Counted from the first letter of the stretch, positions 24,627 through 32,900 are shown. The stretch: DNA of 43,008 nt from Treponema sp. J25 (GCF_004343725.1 NZ_PTQW01000024.1:1-43008); one strand, 5' to 3'. Translations and numbers: made by a program. The notes: generated from the letters alone by a model not told the origin.

Positions 24627-25304
24627 GTGAAACGGTTAGTATTCGCAGTATTAGCTGTGTTGGCGGTAGGGATTTTCATAGGGTGTGCCAGTCAACCGGC
24701 CGCCACTCCAGAAAAGCCGGCGGAAGTTCCCCAAAAGGGGCCAAACTATGTGGTAGTAGATCACAAAACTATGGCCCTGGGTGGAACTATCCCCGAATGG
24801 CTTGAAGTGTACATGAACGGCGGTGGTTTGAGCGATATAGAGGCTCTTCCCAAATATAAGGACTTCTACTGCTTTGTGGCAGAAGATAACGGTACCAATT
24901 TGAATGCCCTGAAACAGTGGGCCACGGGCTTCTCGGTGACTCAGGAAATTGCCCGAATGGTATCTACTCGGGTACAGGCCCGCTTCGCCGGTGCTGCGGC
25001 AGGGAGCCCCGATGACGAATATGGCCGCTACTTTGAAAACGTGGTAAAGGCCGCCAGCGATGCAAGTTATTCCGGGGCCCGCAAAGAGGCAGATTTCTGG
25101 GTACTTAAGCGGTACTTTAAACCGGATGGGAAAACCGTTGACCGGGAAGTGTACGATTACTATGTGCTGGTGGTTATCAACAAGGATACCCTTAAACAGC
25201 AAATCGATGCTGTCCTGAATGGGGTAAAGCCTGACAAACCCCTTACCAAGGAACAGCAGACCGCGGTGGATCGGGTAAAACAGGCCTTCTACGAGGGCTT
25301 CTAA
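24627..25304 (+). CDS. Small lipoprotein of unknown function
   Basis: A 225-residue lipoprotein starting with GTG at 24627, chosen because AGGGAGG (24614-24620) lies 6 bases upstream and because the signal MKRLVFAVLAVLAVGIFIGC follows directly. A Pro/Glu-rich linker (AATPEKPAEVPQKG) leads to a domain with GGTIPEWLEVYMNGG, a NALKQWATGFSVTQEIARMVSTRVQARF helix and a YDYYVLVVINKDTLKQQID strand-helix. This recalls the LPP20-type fold of the next gene (IPEW / helix with arginine-rich end / YVLV strand), so the two may be distant relatives. Family not recognised with certainty. It ends just before a strong terminator. Confidence 0.65.
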   Translation: MKRLVFAVLAVLAVGIFIGCASQPAATPEKPAEVPQKGPNYVVVDHKTMALGGTIPEWLEVYMNGGGLSDIEALPKYKDFYCFVAEDNGTNLNALKQWATGFSVTQEIARMVSTRVQARFAGAAAGSPDDEYGRYFENVVKAASDASYSGARKEADFWVLKRYFKPDGKTVDREVYDYYVLVVINKDTLKQQIDAVLNGVKPDKPLTKEQQTAVDRVKQAFYEGF

Positions 25305-25359
25305 GCCGGTAGTGATGTAGCTCCCGGGGCGTTGCCAGGGCTACATTAAAGCGTACACC

Positions 25360-25397
25360 CGGGCGGTTCTATCGAAAGAGGAACCGCCCTTTTTTTT
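25360..25397 (+). terminator. Strong terminator abutting the next ribosome-binding site
   Basis: GGGCGGTTC (25360-25368) pairs with GAACCGCCC (25381-25389), followed by eight T (25390-25397). The ribosome site AGGAAAGG (25398-25405) of the next gene starts at the very next base, so expression of that gene depends on read-through. Confidence 0.85.
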
Positions 25398-25407
25398 AGG
25401 AAAGGTC

Positions 25408-26901
25408 ATGAAAAGACATACGAAGATACGGTTGATTTCAGAGGCAATCCTGTGGGCATGGGCCCTTGTGGTTTTTTCCTGTGCGAGTGCGCCGGCCTCT
25501 TCTCAGAGTCAGGTCGCTCCGCCGCCAGCCTGGACCATCGAGACTCCGGCCCCCAGAGATGGATACACCTTCTTTGTGGGATATGCGGATGGCCCCGTGA
25601 ACGGAGAAGTTCAGGCTACCGAGGCGGCAACTGCAAGCCTCGTGGCAGAAATAATGCGCTATATTGGAGTCACGGTGACCGCGGAGTCCACCGCCACTGC
25701 CCGTTCAACCCTGGATAGTTTTCAGGCAGAACTGGTCCAAACCGTAAAACAAAGTTCCACGAGTCGCATGAGTGGCTTCCAGGTAGCAGAACGATACGTC
25801 TTGAAAAAACCAAATGGCGTAACGGTCTACATCCTGGGGCGCTATCTTACCAAGGATCTGGAGGCAGAAAAGCGACGAATCCAGGCGGTGTTCCAGGAGA
25901 AGATCGATGCCGTGGCGGTTCCCGAACGGGAAGGGCAGGAACTCCTTGCTGCGGGGGATGTGATTGGGGCGGTTCGGAAATTCATCACCGCCGCGGTAGC
26001 CGCCTCAGGGGCAAACATCGATAATGCGGCGATCAAACTTGAACGGAACCTTAACAATGCCCGAGAAGCCCTTGCCCGTCTGGAGGTGCGGAAACTGAAT
26101 GACCGCCTCGAGACAAGCTCAGGTGGAACCTTCGCCGAGCCTTTTAAAGCCCAGGTGCTGGTGAGTGGAAAACCCCTGGCGGGGGTTACGGTATTGGTAA
26201 GTTACCAGGGCCGCCAGCCAAATGGCAGAATGGTAACCCGCACTCAAAAGCTCTTGAGCAACGAGCGGGGGGAAGTGCTTTTTGATCATCCCCGGCCGGA
26301 TTTTGTTGGAAAGGCCCAGCTTACCATGCGACTCGACCTTTCGGCGGAGATGGAAGCCCTCTACGGTATCCCGGATAAATATCAGAACCTGGTAGCAAGT
26401 TTAGAGGATGCTATTGCGGCCAAACGGGTTACCTTTGAGTACACCGTCATATCCCGGGCCAAGACTGTTCCCACGGCGGTTCTTATTGTGGATATCAACC
26501 AGGACGGGAAAGGAGAGATAAAGAGTACCAACAGTGCCCTTTTGCAAAGTCTTACCGGCAATGGATTTAGGCTGAGCGTTGCCCCCCTTTCGGCCGAACA
26601 AATTATGGGGTCCGACGATACGGCGATTCTTTCCCTGGCCAGGAAAACCTTAACTGGCAAAGCGGATCGCTTTATTTATGGGACCACCCGCATTGCAGGG
26701 ATACGGGCCGATGGCACCCAGAAGATTGCCACCGTTTCCGCGGAAGTAAAGGTTGTGGAACTGAGCACGGGGGCTCTCCTGTATTCTACCGTAAAACAGG
26801 CCAGTACCGTGGCGGGAAATGATGAAGCCGCCGTAGAGGCTGCCCGTCGTCAGTTAGGGCAGAAGCTTATTGGAGAGGACCTGATGGGTTCCCTTCCCTG
26901 A
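25408..26901 (+). CDS. LPP20-family lipoprotein with C-terminal FlgT/CsgG-like domain
   Basis: A 497-residue lipoprotein with lipobox FSC at residue 26. Residues about 40-170 follow the LPP20 pattern: PPPAWTIETPAPRDGYTFFVGYADG, a helix ATEAATASLVAEIMRYIGV, and YVLKKPNGVTVYILGRYLTKD. A helical linker (about 170-240) and a small beta-domain (GKPLAGVTVLVSYQG, NERGEVLFDHP; about 245-325) follow. The C-terminus has TAVLIVDINQDGKGEIKSTNSALLQSL onward, resembling the nucleotide-free Rossmann-like lobe of FlgT/CsgG proteins. LPP20 proteins include FlgP of the Vibrio flagellar basal disk. A role in flagellar or cell-envelope assembly is a guess from this. The preceding terminator suggests attenuated expression. 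Confidence 0.7.
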   Translation: MKRHTKIRLISEAILWAWALVVFSCASAPASSQSQVAPPPAWTIETPAPRDGYTFFVGYADGPVNGEVQATEAATASLVAEIMRYIGVTVTAESTATARSTLDSFQAELVQTVKQSSTSRMSGFQVAERYVLKKPNGVTVYILGRYLTKDLEAEKRRIQAVFQEKIDAVAVPEREGQELLAAGDVIGAVRKFITAAVAASGANIDNAAIKLERNLNNAREALARLEVRKLNDRLETSSGGTFAEPFKAQVLVSGKPLAGVTVLVSYQGRQPNGRMVTRTQKLLSNERGEVLFDHPRPDFVGKAQLTMRLDLSAEMEALYGIPDKYQNLVASLEDAIAAKRVTFEYTVISRAKTVPTAVLIVDINQDGKGEIKSTNSALLQSLTGNGFRLSVAPLSAEQIMGSDDTAILSLARKTLTGKADRFIYGTTRIAGIRADGTQKIATVSAEVKVVELSTGALLYSTVKQASTVAGNDEAAVEAARRQLGQKLIGEDLMGSLP

Positions 26902-26921
26902 TGGGTAAAAAATGATGATGC

Positions 26922-26953
26922 ATACCCCTTGCTCGCTAGACGAGGAAGGGGTA
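26922..26953 (+). terminator. Hairpin after the LPP20 gene
   Basis: ATACCCCTT-G-CTCG pairs with CGAG-G-AAGGGGTAT around CTAGA. The stem is long and strong but only three T follow, so termination is likely but not typical. Confidence 0.55.
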
Positions 26954-27032
26954 TTTCAGGTAAAAATGAGCTACCCTCCGCTGAAAAGATCGTTGTGTAA
27001 GTAAACAAAGCGCTTGTATGGTGGTGTGCTGC

Positions 27033-27728
27033 ATGGATGTATTGCAACCCAAGGGATATAAAAAAATACTGCCAGCCGGGCTCGAAGGAAGCCTGGTGGC
27101 GGAAAGTGTTCTGGCCCTGCATGCCCTGTATGAAGAGATAACCAGGGCTCAAGAAACCTGGAAGGAAAAGAGCCCCTTTCGCTGTCCCCCGGGATGTGGC
27201 CGATGTTGCGAAACCTTTGAGCCGGATGTGCTGGAAGTAGAGGCCCTGTACCTGGCGGTATGGATGTTCAAGAATCAACGGGAACGACTTGGGACTCTTT
27301 CGTTCGAAACACCTTCTTCCGGCTGTTTCCTGGCGGATTCCGCCAACCCCTATCATTGTACGGTGTATGAGGGTCGTCCCCTGATCTGCAGGCTCTTTGC
27401 CTATGCGGGAGATCGGGACAAGAAAGGCCGGGTCCGGTTCAGGCCCTGTAAATATCAGGAGGGGTACGAAGGTGTAACCTACGGAGAAGAGACCCTCCTT
27501 TCCCTCTTTAGGGGAGTGCCCCCCGTTATGGCCGATTATACTGCCCTCGCCCTTGGTATTATGCCCGCTGAAACAGGGCATCGTTTGCCGTTGCGACAGG
27601 CCCTTCCTTCTGCCCTGAATAAGGTTCGCTATCTGCTTGATCTCGCAGCCTTTTCTGCTTCTTCTGAGTCTCCCTTCCGGGATGATGATACCGACAACGA
27701 CGGACCACCGCTCGATAAGGCGAGCTAA
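27033..27728 (+). CDS. YkgJ/UPF0153-family cysteine-cluster protein
   Basis: About 231 residues. The cysteine cluster typical of the family is clear: CPPGCGRCCETF, then CFL...YHCTVYEGRPLICRLF, then RFRPCKYQ. These residues are thought to bind zinc or an iron-sulfur cluster; the biochemical role is not established. The start could be ATG 27033 (MDVLQPKGYKK, after GGTGGTG) or ATG 27018. The last 20 residues are acidic (RDDDTDNDGPP). It is convergent with the nitroreductase gene. Confidence 0.8.
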   Translation: MDVLQPKGYKKILPAGLEGSLVAESVLALHALYEEITRAQETWKEKSPFRCPPGCGRCCETFEPDVLEVEALYLAVWMFKNQRERLGTLSFETPSSGCFLADSANPYHCTVYEGRPLICRLFAYAGDRDKKGRVRFRPCKYQEGYEGVTYGEETLLSLFRGVPPVMADYTALALGIMPAETGHRLPLRQALPSALNKVRYLLDLAAFSASSESPFRDDDTDNDGPPLDKAS

Positions 27729-27761
27729 AAAACGGAGGTCTCCCCTTTACCTCTTTTCCAA

Positions 27762-27776
27762 GCCCCCTTTGGGGGC
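27762..27776. terminator. Hairpin between convergent genes
   Basis: GCCCCC-TTT-GGGGGC lies between the YkgJ-type gene and the nitroreductase gene. It lacks a T tract on either side, so it is at best a weak bidirectional terminator. Confidence 0.35.
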
Positions 27777-27782
27777 CACGGC

Positions 27783-28331
27783 TTATCGGAATGGTTTTTG
27801 CCAGCCATTTTCCCAGAGGATCTCTTCCAGGGGAAGGCGACTCTTATTTTGCGGAGCCGGTCCTTCCCCGGCCGGATAGCCCAGGGCAACCAATTCCACC
27901 ACCGGAACCTCTGGCGGAATCCCGAGGGTTTTTCGGACCGGTTCGGGATCAAAACTGCCGATCCAGCAGGTTCCCAGTCCCATGGCGGTAGCGGCGAGGG
28001 TAAGATGATCTATCGCAATGGCCACATCGATGGGATAGGCCATTTCGCCGCACCGCATGAGTCGCCGATCGGTTACCGCGCAGGCCACCACAATGACGGG
28101 ACATTGCCGCAAAAAGGGCTGTCCCCCCGCCTGGGCCACCTCTTCCCGCAGGGCAGGGTCGGTAACCACGATAAAGCGCCATTCCTGGGCGTTTCGGGCC
28201 GATGGCGCAAGCCGGACGGCTGAAAAAATAGAAAGCAATTTTTCCCGTTCTACCGGCCGGTCCTGAAAGGAACGAACACTGTATCGCTGAGCGATAGCAT
28301 CAAAAAGGTTCATACCTTTGAATCTAATCAT
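27783..28331 (-). CDS. Nitroreductase-family FMN oxidoreductase
   Basis: A 182-residue flavoprotein of the nitroreductase superfamily. It has the FMN phosphate-binding RYSVRSFQDRPV, SAVRLAPSARNAQEWRFIVV, the SVR/SARN pair, and AIDHLTLAATAMGLGTCWIGSFDPEPV, followed by VALGYPAGEG. It reduces nitro, quinone or related substrates with NAD(P)H; the physiological substrate cannot be read. Start 28331 follows GGGAAG; a later ATG (28313) preceded by AAAGGT is possible. The C-terminus (PLEEILWENGWQKPF) is usual for the family. Confidence 0.85.
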   Translation of the reverse strand: MIRFKGMNLFDAIAQRYSVRSFQDRPVEREKLLSIFSAVRLAPSARNAQEWRFIVVTDPALREEVAQAGGQPFLRQCPVIVVACAVTDRRLMRCGEMAYPIDVAIAIDHLTLAATAMGLGTCWIGSFDPEPVRKTLGIPPEVPVVELVALGYPAGEGPAPQNKSRLPLEEILWENGWQKPFR

Positions 28332-28366
28332 AAACTTCTTCCCTTTCAATATGGGGGGCGTTAAAC

Positions 28367-28395
28367 TTGACCCCTTTGGAGAGGTGCGTTACAGT
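28367..28395 (+). promoter_or_regulatory. Promoter of the alpha/beta hydrolase gene
   Basis: TTGACC (28367-28372), 17-base spacer, TACAGT (28390-28395). The +1 is about 28402-28404, so the leader before ATG 28419 is only about 15 bases and contains AGGAG. Confidence 0.65.
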
Positions 28396-28418
28396 AAACA
28401 GCAATGAGGAGTACCGGT

Positions 28419-29444
28419 ATGACGAGTGTGATGGCAACGATCCTTATCCTTGGGGGTCTGGTGGCCTGTTCTATTCTGGGCCTTTCGATATATTCCTATC
28501 GGGCGATGTTTCATCCCCGTATCCGGAGTTCTGAATACTGTAAAAACTGGGGGCTCGAAGAGGGGGAATATACGGAGGCTATTTTTGCCTTGCCCTGGGA
28601 AGAGGTAGAAATTTTTTCCCCCTATAGTCAGAGCGTGGTACGAGGGCATTACCTCGACCCGCGGACCATTCCCCAGGGGTCACAGGAATATTCCCCGGCA
28701 AAAAAGTCCGTGGCTGGGGTTGCCCTCTTTGTGCATGGAATTACCTGGACCTGGTACGGCATGGTGAAATACATGCAGGGCTTCCTGAAAGAAGGATGGA
28801 TTGTTCTGGCCATCGACCTTCCCGCTCATGGGGCGAGCCCCCAGGGGATTCAGCGATGTCCTTCGTTTGGATACCATGAAAAATATGTGGTAGATGATGT
28901 GGTAGCCTGGCTCAAAAAACGGATGGGAAACCAGAGGCTCCCCCTGGTTCTAGTGGGGGAATCCATGGGGGCTGCCACGGTACTGCAGTATGCCCCCCTT
29001 GCGGCACCGCAGGGGACCTCCCCGGAACAGTGGAAGGTTCAGGCCATCATTGCGGATTGTCCCTATAGTTCTGCGGCGGAAGAACTTGACGCACGTCTTA
29101 AGGCTTCCCATATACCGGCGCTGCTCATCCCCCCTATTCATTGGGGAGTTAATGTCCTTCTTTCTTTTTTGAGGGGCTATCGGCTGGAAGATGCTTCGCC
29201 GCAGAATGCCATCTTGCAGAGTCCCCTCCCTATCATGCTTGTGCATGGAAAAGAGGACACCTATGTTCCTACCTGGATGTCTGAGCACATGGCCCAGACA
29301 CGAAAACAGGCCGCAGTGGGACCCACGGAACTCCTTATAGTTCCCGATGCGGTTCATGCAAAATCCGCCGCAGTCCACCCGGAACTGTGGTTCCCCGCGG
29401 TCTTTCGGTTCTTGAAAGACCACATTCCGGGCTCGCTCTATTAA
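28419..29444 (+). CDS. Membrane-anchored alpha/beta hydrolase
   Basis: A 341-residue serine hydrolase with an N-terminal membrane anchor (VMATILILGGLVACSILGLSI). The nucleophile elbow is GESMG in VLVGESMGAATVL. Oxyanion region FVHGITW, acid Asp in VHGKEDTYVP and His in PDAVHAKSA complete the triad. Relatives are annotated as esterases or monoacylglycerol lipase-like proteins; the substrate is unknown. AGGAG at 28407-28411 supports ATG 28419. An in-frame ATG at 28404 coincides with the expected +1 and could be used as a leaderless start. Confidence 0.82.
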   Translation: MTSVMATILILGGLVACSILGLSIYSYRAMFHPRIRSSEYCKNWGLEEGEYTEAIFALPWEEVEIFSPYSQSVVRGHYLDPRTIPQGSQEYSPAKKSVAGVALFVHGITWTWYGMVKYMQGFLKEGWIVLAIDLPAHGASPQGIQRCPSFGYHEKYVVDDVVAWLKKRMGNQRLPLVLVGESMGAATVLQYAPLAAPQGTSPEQWKVQAIIADCPYSSAAEELDARLKASHIPALLIPPIHWGVNVLLSFLRGYRLEDASPQNAILQSPLPIMLVHGKEDTYVPTWMSEHMAQTRKQAAVGPTELLIVPDAVHAKSAAVHPELWFPAVFRFLKDHIPGSLY

Positions 29445-29486
29445 AAAAGGAAAAGGCGGCCCCTTCCATTTTCGGAGGGCGCCGCC
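29443..29486 (-). terminator. Terminator of ilvE
   Basis: GGCGGC (29455-29460)/GCCGCC (29481-29486), extended by CCCTTCC/GGAGGG with a bulge. On the minus strand it is followed by TTTTCCTTTTTT. It probably also limits read-through from the hydrolase gene. Confidence 0.65.
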
Positions 29487-29515
29487 TGACAATTTTCCCT
29501 GACAATCCTTGAGGC

Positions 29516-30598
29516 TTACACCCGCAGCATCCAGCCCTTTGTATCGGGAAGGGTGCCGTACTGAATCCCCTTAAGGGTATCCCGCAGGGTAGCGGTAAGC
29601 TCGCCCACCTTGCCTCCATTAAAGATGACTTCCTTTCCCTGGTGGTGGAGGCTTTCGATAGGGGTTACCCCCGCCGCCGTGCCGGTGACGAAGCATTCGG
29701 CCCCTTCTGAAAGAACCTCTTCTATAGAAAGCTTTCGTTCGCTTACCCGCACTCCCATGTCGCGGGCCAGTTCTATCACGCTGGCCCGGGTGATACCAGG
29801 AAGAATGGTGTCCCCCAATTCGGGGGTTACCAGTTCCCCGCTCTTTAAGTACACAAAAATGTTGCAGGATGAACCCTCTTCGAGGTACTTTTGTTCCCGG
29901 GCATCTAAAAAGATACACTCCATGAAGCCCGCCTTATTTGCCTCGTACTTAGCCAGGGTAGAAATAACGTAGTTGCTTGCGGCTTTTATCCAGCCAGTCC
30001 CATTGGGGGTGGCCCGGATGCGATTGGTAGTAGTGGCCCGGCTCCGTTCAGCAGAAAAGTAGGCGCTCACAGGGGTAGTAATCACCATGACGTAGGGAAA
30101 TTTCGATGGAGCCACCCCGATGCCCCCCTCTGCATAGCTAAAGGGACGGATATATATCGAGTCGGCGGTCATGAAGCTATCTTTTTCCCATTCTTTTTTG
30201 TAGTGGGGGCGAAAACCAATGGCTGCGTTTCTTCGCACCACCTCTGTAACAGCCTGTAAAAATCGGTCTTCCGGAAAGGCTGGCATCAGGAGCCCCGCCA
30301 TGGAACGAGAAAAACGGCGGCCGTTTTGGTCGGGGCGGAAAATGGCAAGCCCTCCGTCTTTTTGAGGAAGCGCCTTAAGCCCTTCGAAACAGCCAAGCCC
30401 ATACTGGGTGGTATAGTTAACCAGGGGCATATCATCATAGTAATTTCGGCTATTCGCAAGCTTTTCCCGTTCTGCCTCGGGGAGGTTTTCTTCTTCCTGA
30501 GGGGTTTTATGGGGTTTTTCAAGATATTCTTCTTGCCAGCCAGTGGCAGTATATCGAGCCCGGTACACAATAGGATAGGTATTTAACGAAAACGCCAT
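29516..30598 (-). CDS. ilvE: Branched-chain amino-acid aminotransferase
   Basis: A PLP enzyme, fold type IV, of 360 residues that catalyses the last step of valine, leucine and isoleucine synthesis or the first step of their breakdown. It shows YGLGCFEGLKA, SIYIRPFSYAEGGIGV, the PLP Lys in GWIKAASNYVIS, YLEEGSSCNIFVY, and the C-terminal TGTAAGVTPIESL. The layout matches the long BCAT form (about 350-360 residues). The ATG at 30598 is preceded by GGAGG; this Shine-Dalgarno sequence can pair with CCTC immediately before the ATG. No other branched-chain genes are nearby. Confidence 0.92.
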   Translation of the reverse strand: MAFSLNTYPIVYRARYTATGWQEEYLEKPHKTPQEEENLPEAEREKLANSRNYYDDMPLVNYTTQYGLGCFEGLKALPQKDGGLAIFRPDQNGRRFSRSMAGLLMPAFPEDRFLQAVTEVVRRNAAIGFRPHYKKEWEKDSFMTADSIYIRPFSYAEGGIGVAPSKFPYVMVITTPVSAYFSAERSRATTTNRIRATPNGTGWIKAASNYVISTLAKYEANKAGFMECIFLDAREQKYLEEGSSCNIFVYLKSGELVTPELGDTILPGITRASVIELARDMGVRVSERKLSIEEVLSEGAECFVTGTAAGVTPIESLHHQGKEVIFNGGKVGELTATLRDTLKGIQYGTLPDTKGWMLRV

Positions 30599-30632
30599 GA
30601 GGAAATCCTCCTTATGTAATGCTACTGCATCT

Positions 30633-30641
30633 ATTGTATCA
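30633..30641 (-). promoter_or_regulatory. Extended -10 promoter of ilvE
   Basis: Minus strand: TGATACAAT, an extended -10 (TGN plus TACAAT), about 35 bases before the ATG. No good -35 is visible, as is usual for extended -10 promoters. Confidence 0.45.
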
Positions 30642-30721
30642 TTTTTTCAGAAACTAGGGAACAGGAAAAACATAAGAATGAAAATTCGACCATCCCTCTA
30701 CTTAAAATTTTTAATTTACTA

Positions 30722-30727
30722 TATGAT
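30722..30727 (+). promoter_or_regulatory. -10 box directly before the 30734 gene
   Basis: TATGAT ends 6 bases before ATG 30734, in an AT-rich run. The -35 (near 30699-30704) is poor. It predicts transcription starting at the A of the start codon. Confidence 0.4.
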
Positions 30728-30733
30728 GAATTT

Positions 30734-31720
30734 ATGGTATCTCAGGCAGGGGAACAGTTGTTACAAAAAACAGAACTTTTTGTCCGACTCTTACCCGATG
30801 ATTTTCAGTGTGTGTGTACCCTTTCAGAGGAACTTACCCTTCCACCGGGGGTTACCCTTTTTTCTCCCGGTGAGACGGCAACCCGTTTTTATATCCTTAT
30901 TCGGGGAACCGTACGGGTGTTTAAACGAAAGGAGGGAAGAGAGGAAGAACTCGCCCTTTTTACGGCGGGGGATACGGTGGGAGATTTTGATTTTGCCCGT
31001 CAGGGGCGGTATGATGCCTTTGCAGAAACGGTAGAAGAGACGGATCTGATCTGTTTCCCCGCGGCCCGCTTTTCCCTTGCGGACATTACCCGTCAGTATC
31101 CTTCTACCATGGCTCGAGTTCTCCTTCAGTCTCTGGCGATGATTGCAAATCGAATTCGAACAACCCAGCGGCTTATCTCTCGAAATGTCCCCTGGGTTCA
31201 GGAGTTGCAACGACAGGCCTTTGAGGACCCCGGTACCGGTTTATGGAACCGGACCTTTTTTGAAGAAGAGCTCCCCCAGATGCTCAGTATGCCCGTGGGG
31301 CTTATCATGACAAAGCCGGACCGCTTTAAGGTGTTGGTGGACTCCTGTGGTCATAGTGCGGGGGACGAGGCGATGGTAAAAATTGCGGCCCTTCTGCAAT
31401 ACCTCGTGCGGAATTACGGTAAAGGCTGGGCCCTACGCCTTAAGAGCAATGAAACAGCCCTGGTTTTACCCGGTTGTTCCCCCACTATCCTTCGGAGTAT
31501 GGCGGAAGAGCTTTACCAGCGATTTCTCCAGATTCCTCCTGTTGGGTTGCCCGATGGTACTACCTTTACTTTTTCTGCCACCGTGGTGTATGGACTATGG
31601 GGGGAAGAAAAAAAAGATTCCCCTGCTCTGTGGAAGGAGTATGCCCAAACGGTGTATGATACACTTATGAACCGCTGGCAGGAGGGGGGCAATGGGGTCT
31701 ACCCGGCCTTTCCCTGTTAA
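30734..31720 (+). CDS. cNMP-binding protein with degenerate GGDEF domain
   Basis: A 328-residue cytoplasmic regulator. Residues about 15-125 form a cyclic-nucleotide-binding/Crp-like jelly roll (LPPGVTLFSPGETATRFYILIRGTVRVF, then AGDTVGDFDF). Residues about 160-325 follow a GGDEF fold (DPGTGLWNRTFFEEEL, GHSAGDEAMVKIAALLQYLV), but the catalytic GGDEF is KSNET (residues 237-241). It should therefore not make cyclic di-GMP; it may bind nucleotide or act on its active neighbour. ATG 30734 has no Shine-Dalgarno sequence; a TTG 21 bases downstream has AGGGGAA before it and is an alternative start. The gene pairs with the active cyclase 69 bases downstream. Confidence 0.82.
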   Translation: MVSQAGEQLLQKTELFVRLLPDDFQCVCTLSEELTLPPGVTLFSPGETATRFYILIRGTVRVFKRKEGREEELALFTAGDTVGDFDFARQGRYDAFAETVEETDLICFPAARFSLADITRQYPSTMARVLLQSLAMIANRIRTTQRLISRNVPWVQELQRQAFEDPGTGLWNRTFFEEELPQMLSMPVGLIMTKPDRFKVLVDSCGHSAGDEAMVKIAALLQYLVRNYGKGWALRLKSNETALVLPGCSPTILRSMAEELYQRFLQIPPVGLPDGTTFTFSATVVYGLWGEEKKDSPALWKEYAQTVYDTLMNRWQEGGNGVYPAFPC

Positions 31721-31789
31721 GTTTTATGAGTATGGGGCCTGCGATGGAATACAAAAAAGAAAGGTTCTTAAAAATCAGAGGAACTCTGC

Positions 31790-32836
31790 ATGGGTCTTGA
31801 TATTCCTCTCCCTTATCGGCGTCTTTTAGGATGCCCCCTTTTTTCTACCCTTACGGACCTAGAACTCAACGCGGTACTGGCCTTTCTTGAGCGCCGTCAT
31901 TTTAAAAAGGGAGAGGTAATTTTTACCGAAGGGGAAGAAGGAAAAGAGATGTTTATTGTCCTGGAAGGGAAAATTGCCGCTACCATCCAGCAGGGAGGAA
32001 AACATCCCCGGACGATCCATGAATTTGGCCCCGGCGAATTCTTTGGCGAGATGGCAGTCATAGAACAGGAACGGCGCTCTGCCACCTGTACCGCCCTGGA
32101 AGATTCGGATCTGTTGGTGCTGCAGGGAATCGATTTTTTTCGCCTCGTGTTTGAGCATCCCATGATATCTCTGAAGCTCCTTACTTCTATTGGAAAGGTG
32201 ATGAGCTGCTGGCTTGATGAGTCTTCCCGGTATTTAAATGACCTTGTCCGCTGGGGCGAAGCCGCTCGTCACCGGGCAATTACCGACCCTCTTACGGGAT
32301 TGTATAATCGCCGTTTCTTCGAAGAAAACCTTCGGAACCGCCTTTCCCATGGCCTTGGAGGCGGACGGTCTTTAGCGGTAGTGATGGTAGATTTAGACCG
32401 CATCCATGAGGTGAATGAACACTTTGGGTCCAGAATGGGCGATCTGGTTATTCAAGAGGTGGCCCGTTCTTTTACGCGGGTGCTCCGGGACACGGATGTG
32501 GCCGCCCGCCTTGCGGGGGATGAGTTTGCTATTCTTTTGCCCGATACGGATGCCAGGGGCGCCCGGGTGCTCGGAGAACGGCTGCGAAAAATGGTAGAAT
32601 CCTTAAAGATCCTTCTTCCAGCCCTGGAGGGGGCCCAGGACCCAATCCATCCGGAAAAAGCCAGCCCGCCAGCAGAGACCCCTCACAATTTTATACAGAT
32701 TCATACCTCCGTAGGGATAGCTCTGGCTCCCCGAGATGGTACTACTCTGGAGATGCTTCTGGAACGGGCAGACGGAGCCCTCAGGGATGCAAAAGAAACA
32801 GGTCGGAATAAAGTTGTCCTCGCAGGGGATCTTTAG
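31790..32836 (+). CDS. cNMP-binding diguanylate cyclase
   Basis: A 348-residue protein with an N-terminal cyclic-nucleotide-binding domain (KKGEVIFTEGEEGKEMFIVLEGKI, FFGEMAVIEQERRSATCTAL) and a C-terminal GGDEF domain. The latter has DPLTGLYNRRFFEENL, VVMVDLDRIHEVNEHFG and the catalytic loop AGDEF (242-246), and makes cyclic di-GMP from GTP. The inhibitory I-site RDTD (233-236) sits exactly five residues upstream, so product feedback is expected. A 24-residue extra stretch (about 278-302, EGAQDPIHPEKASPPAETPH) lies before the HTSVGIALAP strand. A ribosome site AGAGGAA precedes ATG 31790. It is probably co-transcribed with the degenerate paralogue upstream. Confidence 0.88.
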   Translation: MGLDIPLPYRRLLGCPLFSTLTDLELNAVLAFLERRHFKKGEVIFTEGEEGKEMFIVLEGKIAATIQQGGKHPRTIHEFGPGEFFGEMAVIEQERRSATCTALEDSDLLVLQGIDFFRLVFEHPMISLKLLTSIGKVMSCWLDESSRYLNDLVRWGEAARHRAITDPLTGLYNRRFFEENLRNRLSHGLGGGRSLAVVMVDLDRIHEVNEHFGSRMGDLVIQEVARSFTRVLRDTDVAARLAGDEFAILLPDTDARGARVLGERLRKMVESLKILLPALEGAQDPIHPEKASPPAETPHNFIQIHTSVGIALAPRDGTTLEMLLERADGALRDAKETGRNKVVLAGDL

Positions 32837-32900
32837 AAAAAAGTCGCCAGGCCAGAGGTCTTTCTGTTTTTTGTATATGGGCTGCATAATTATACAGCTA

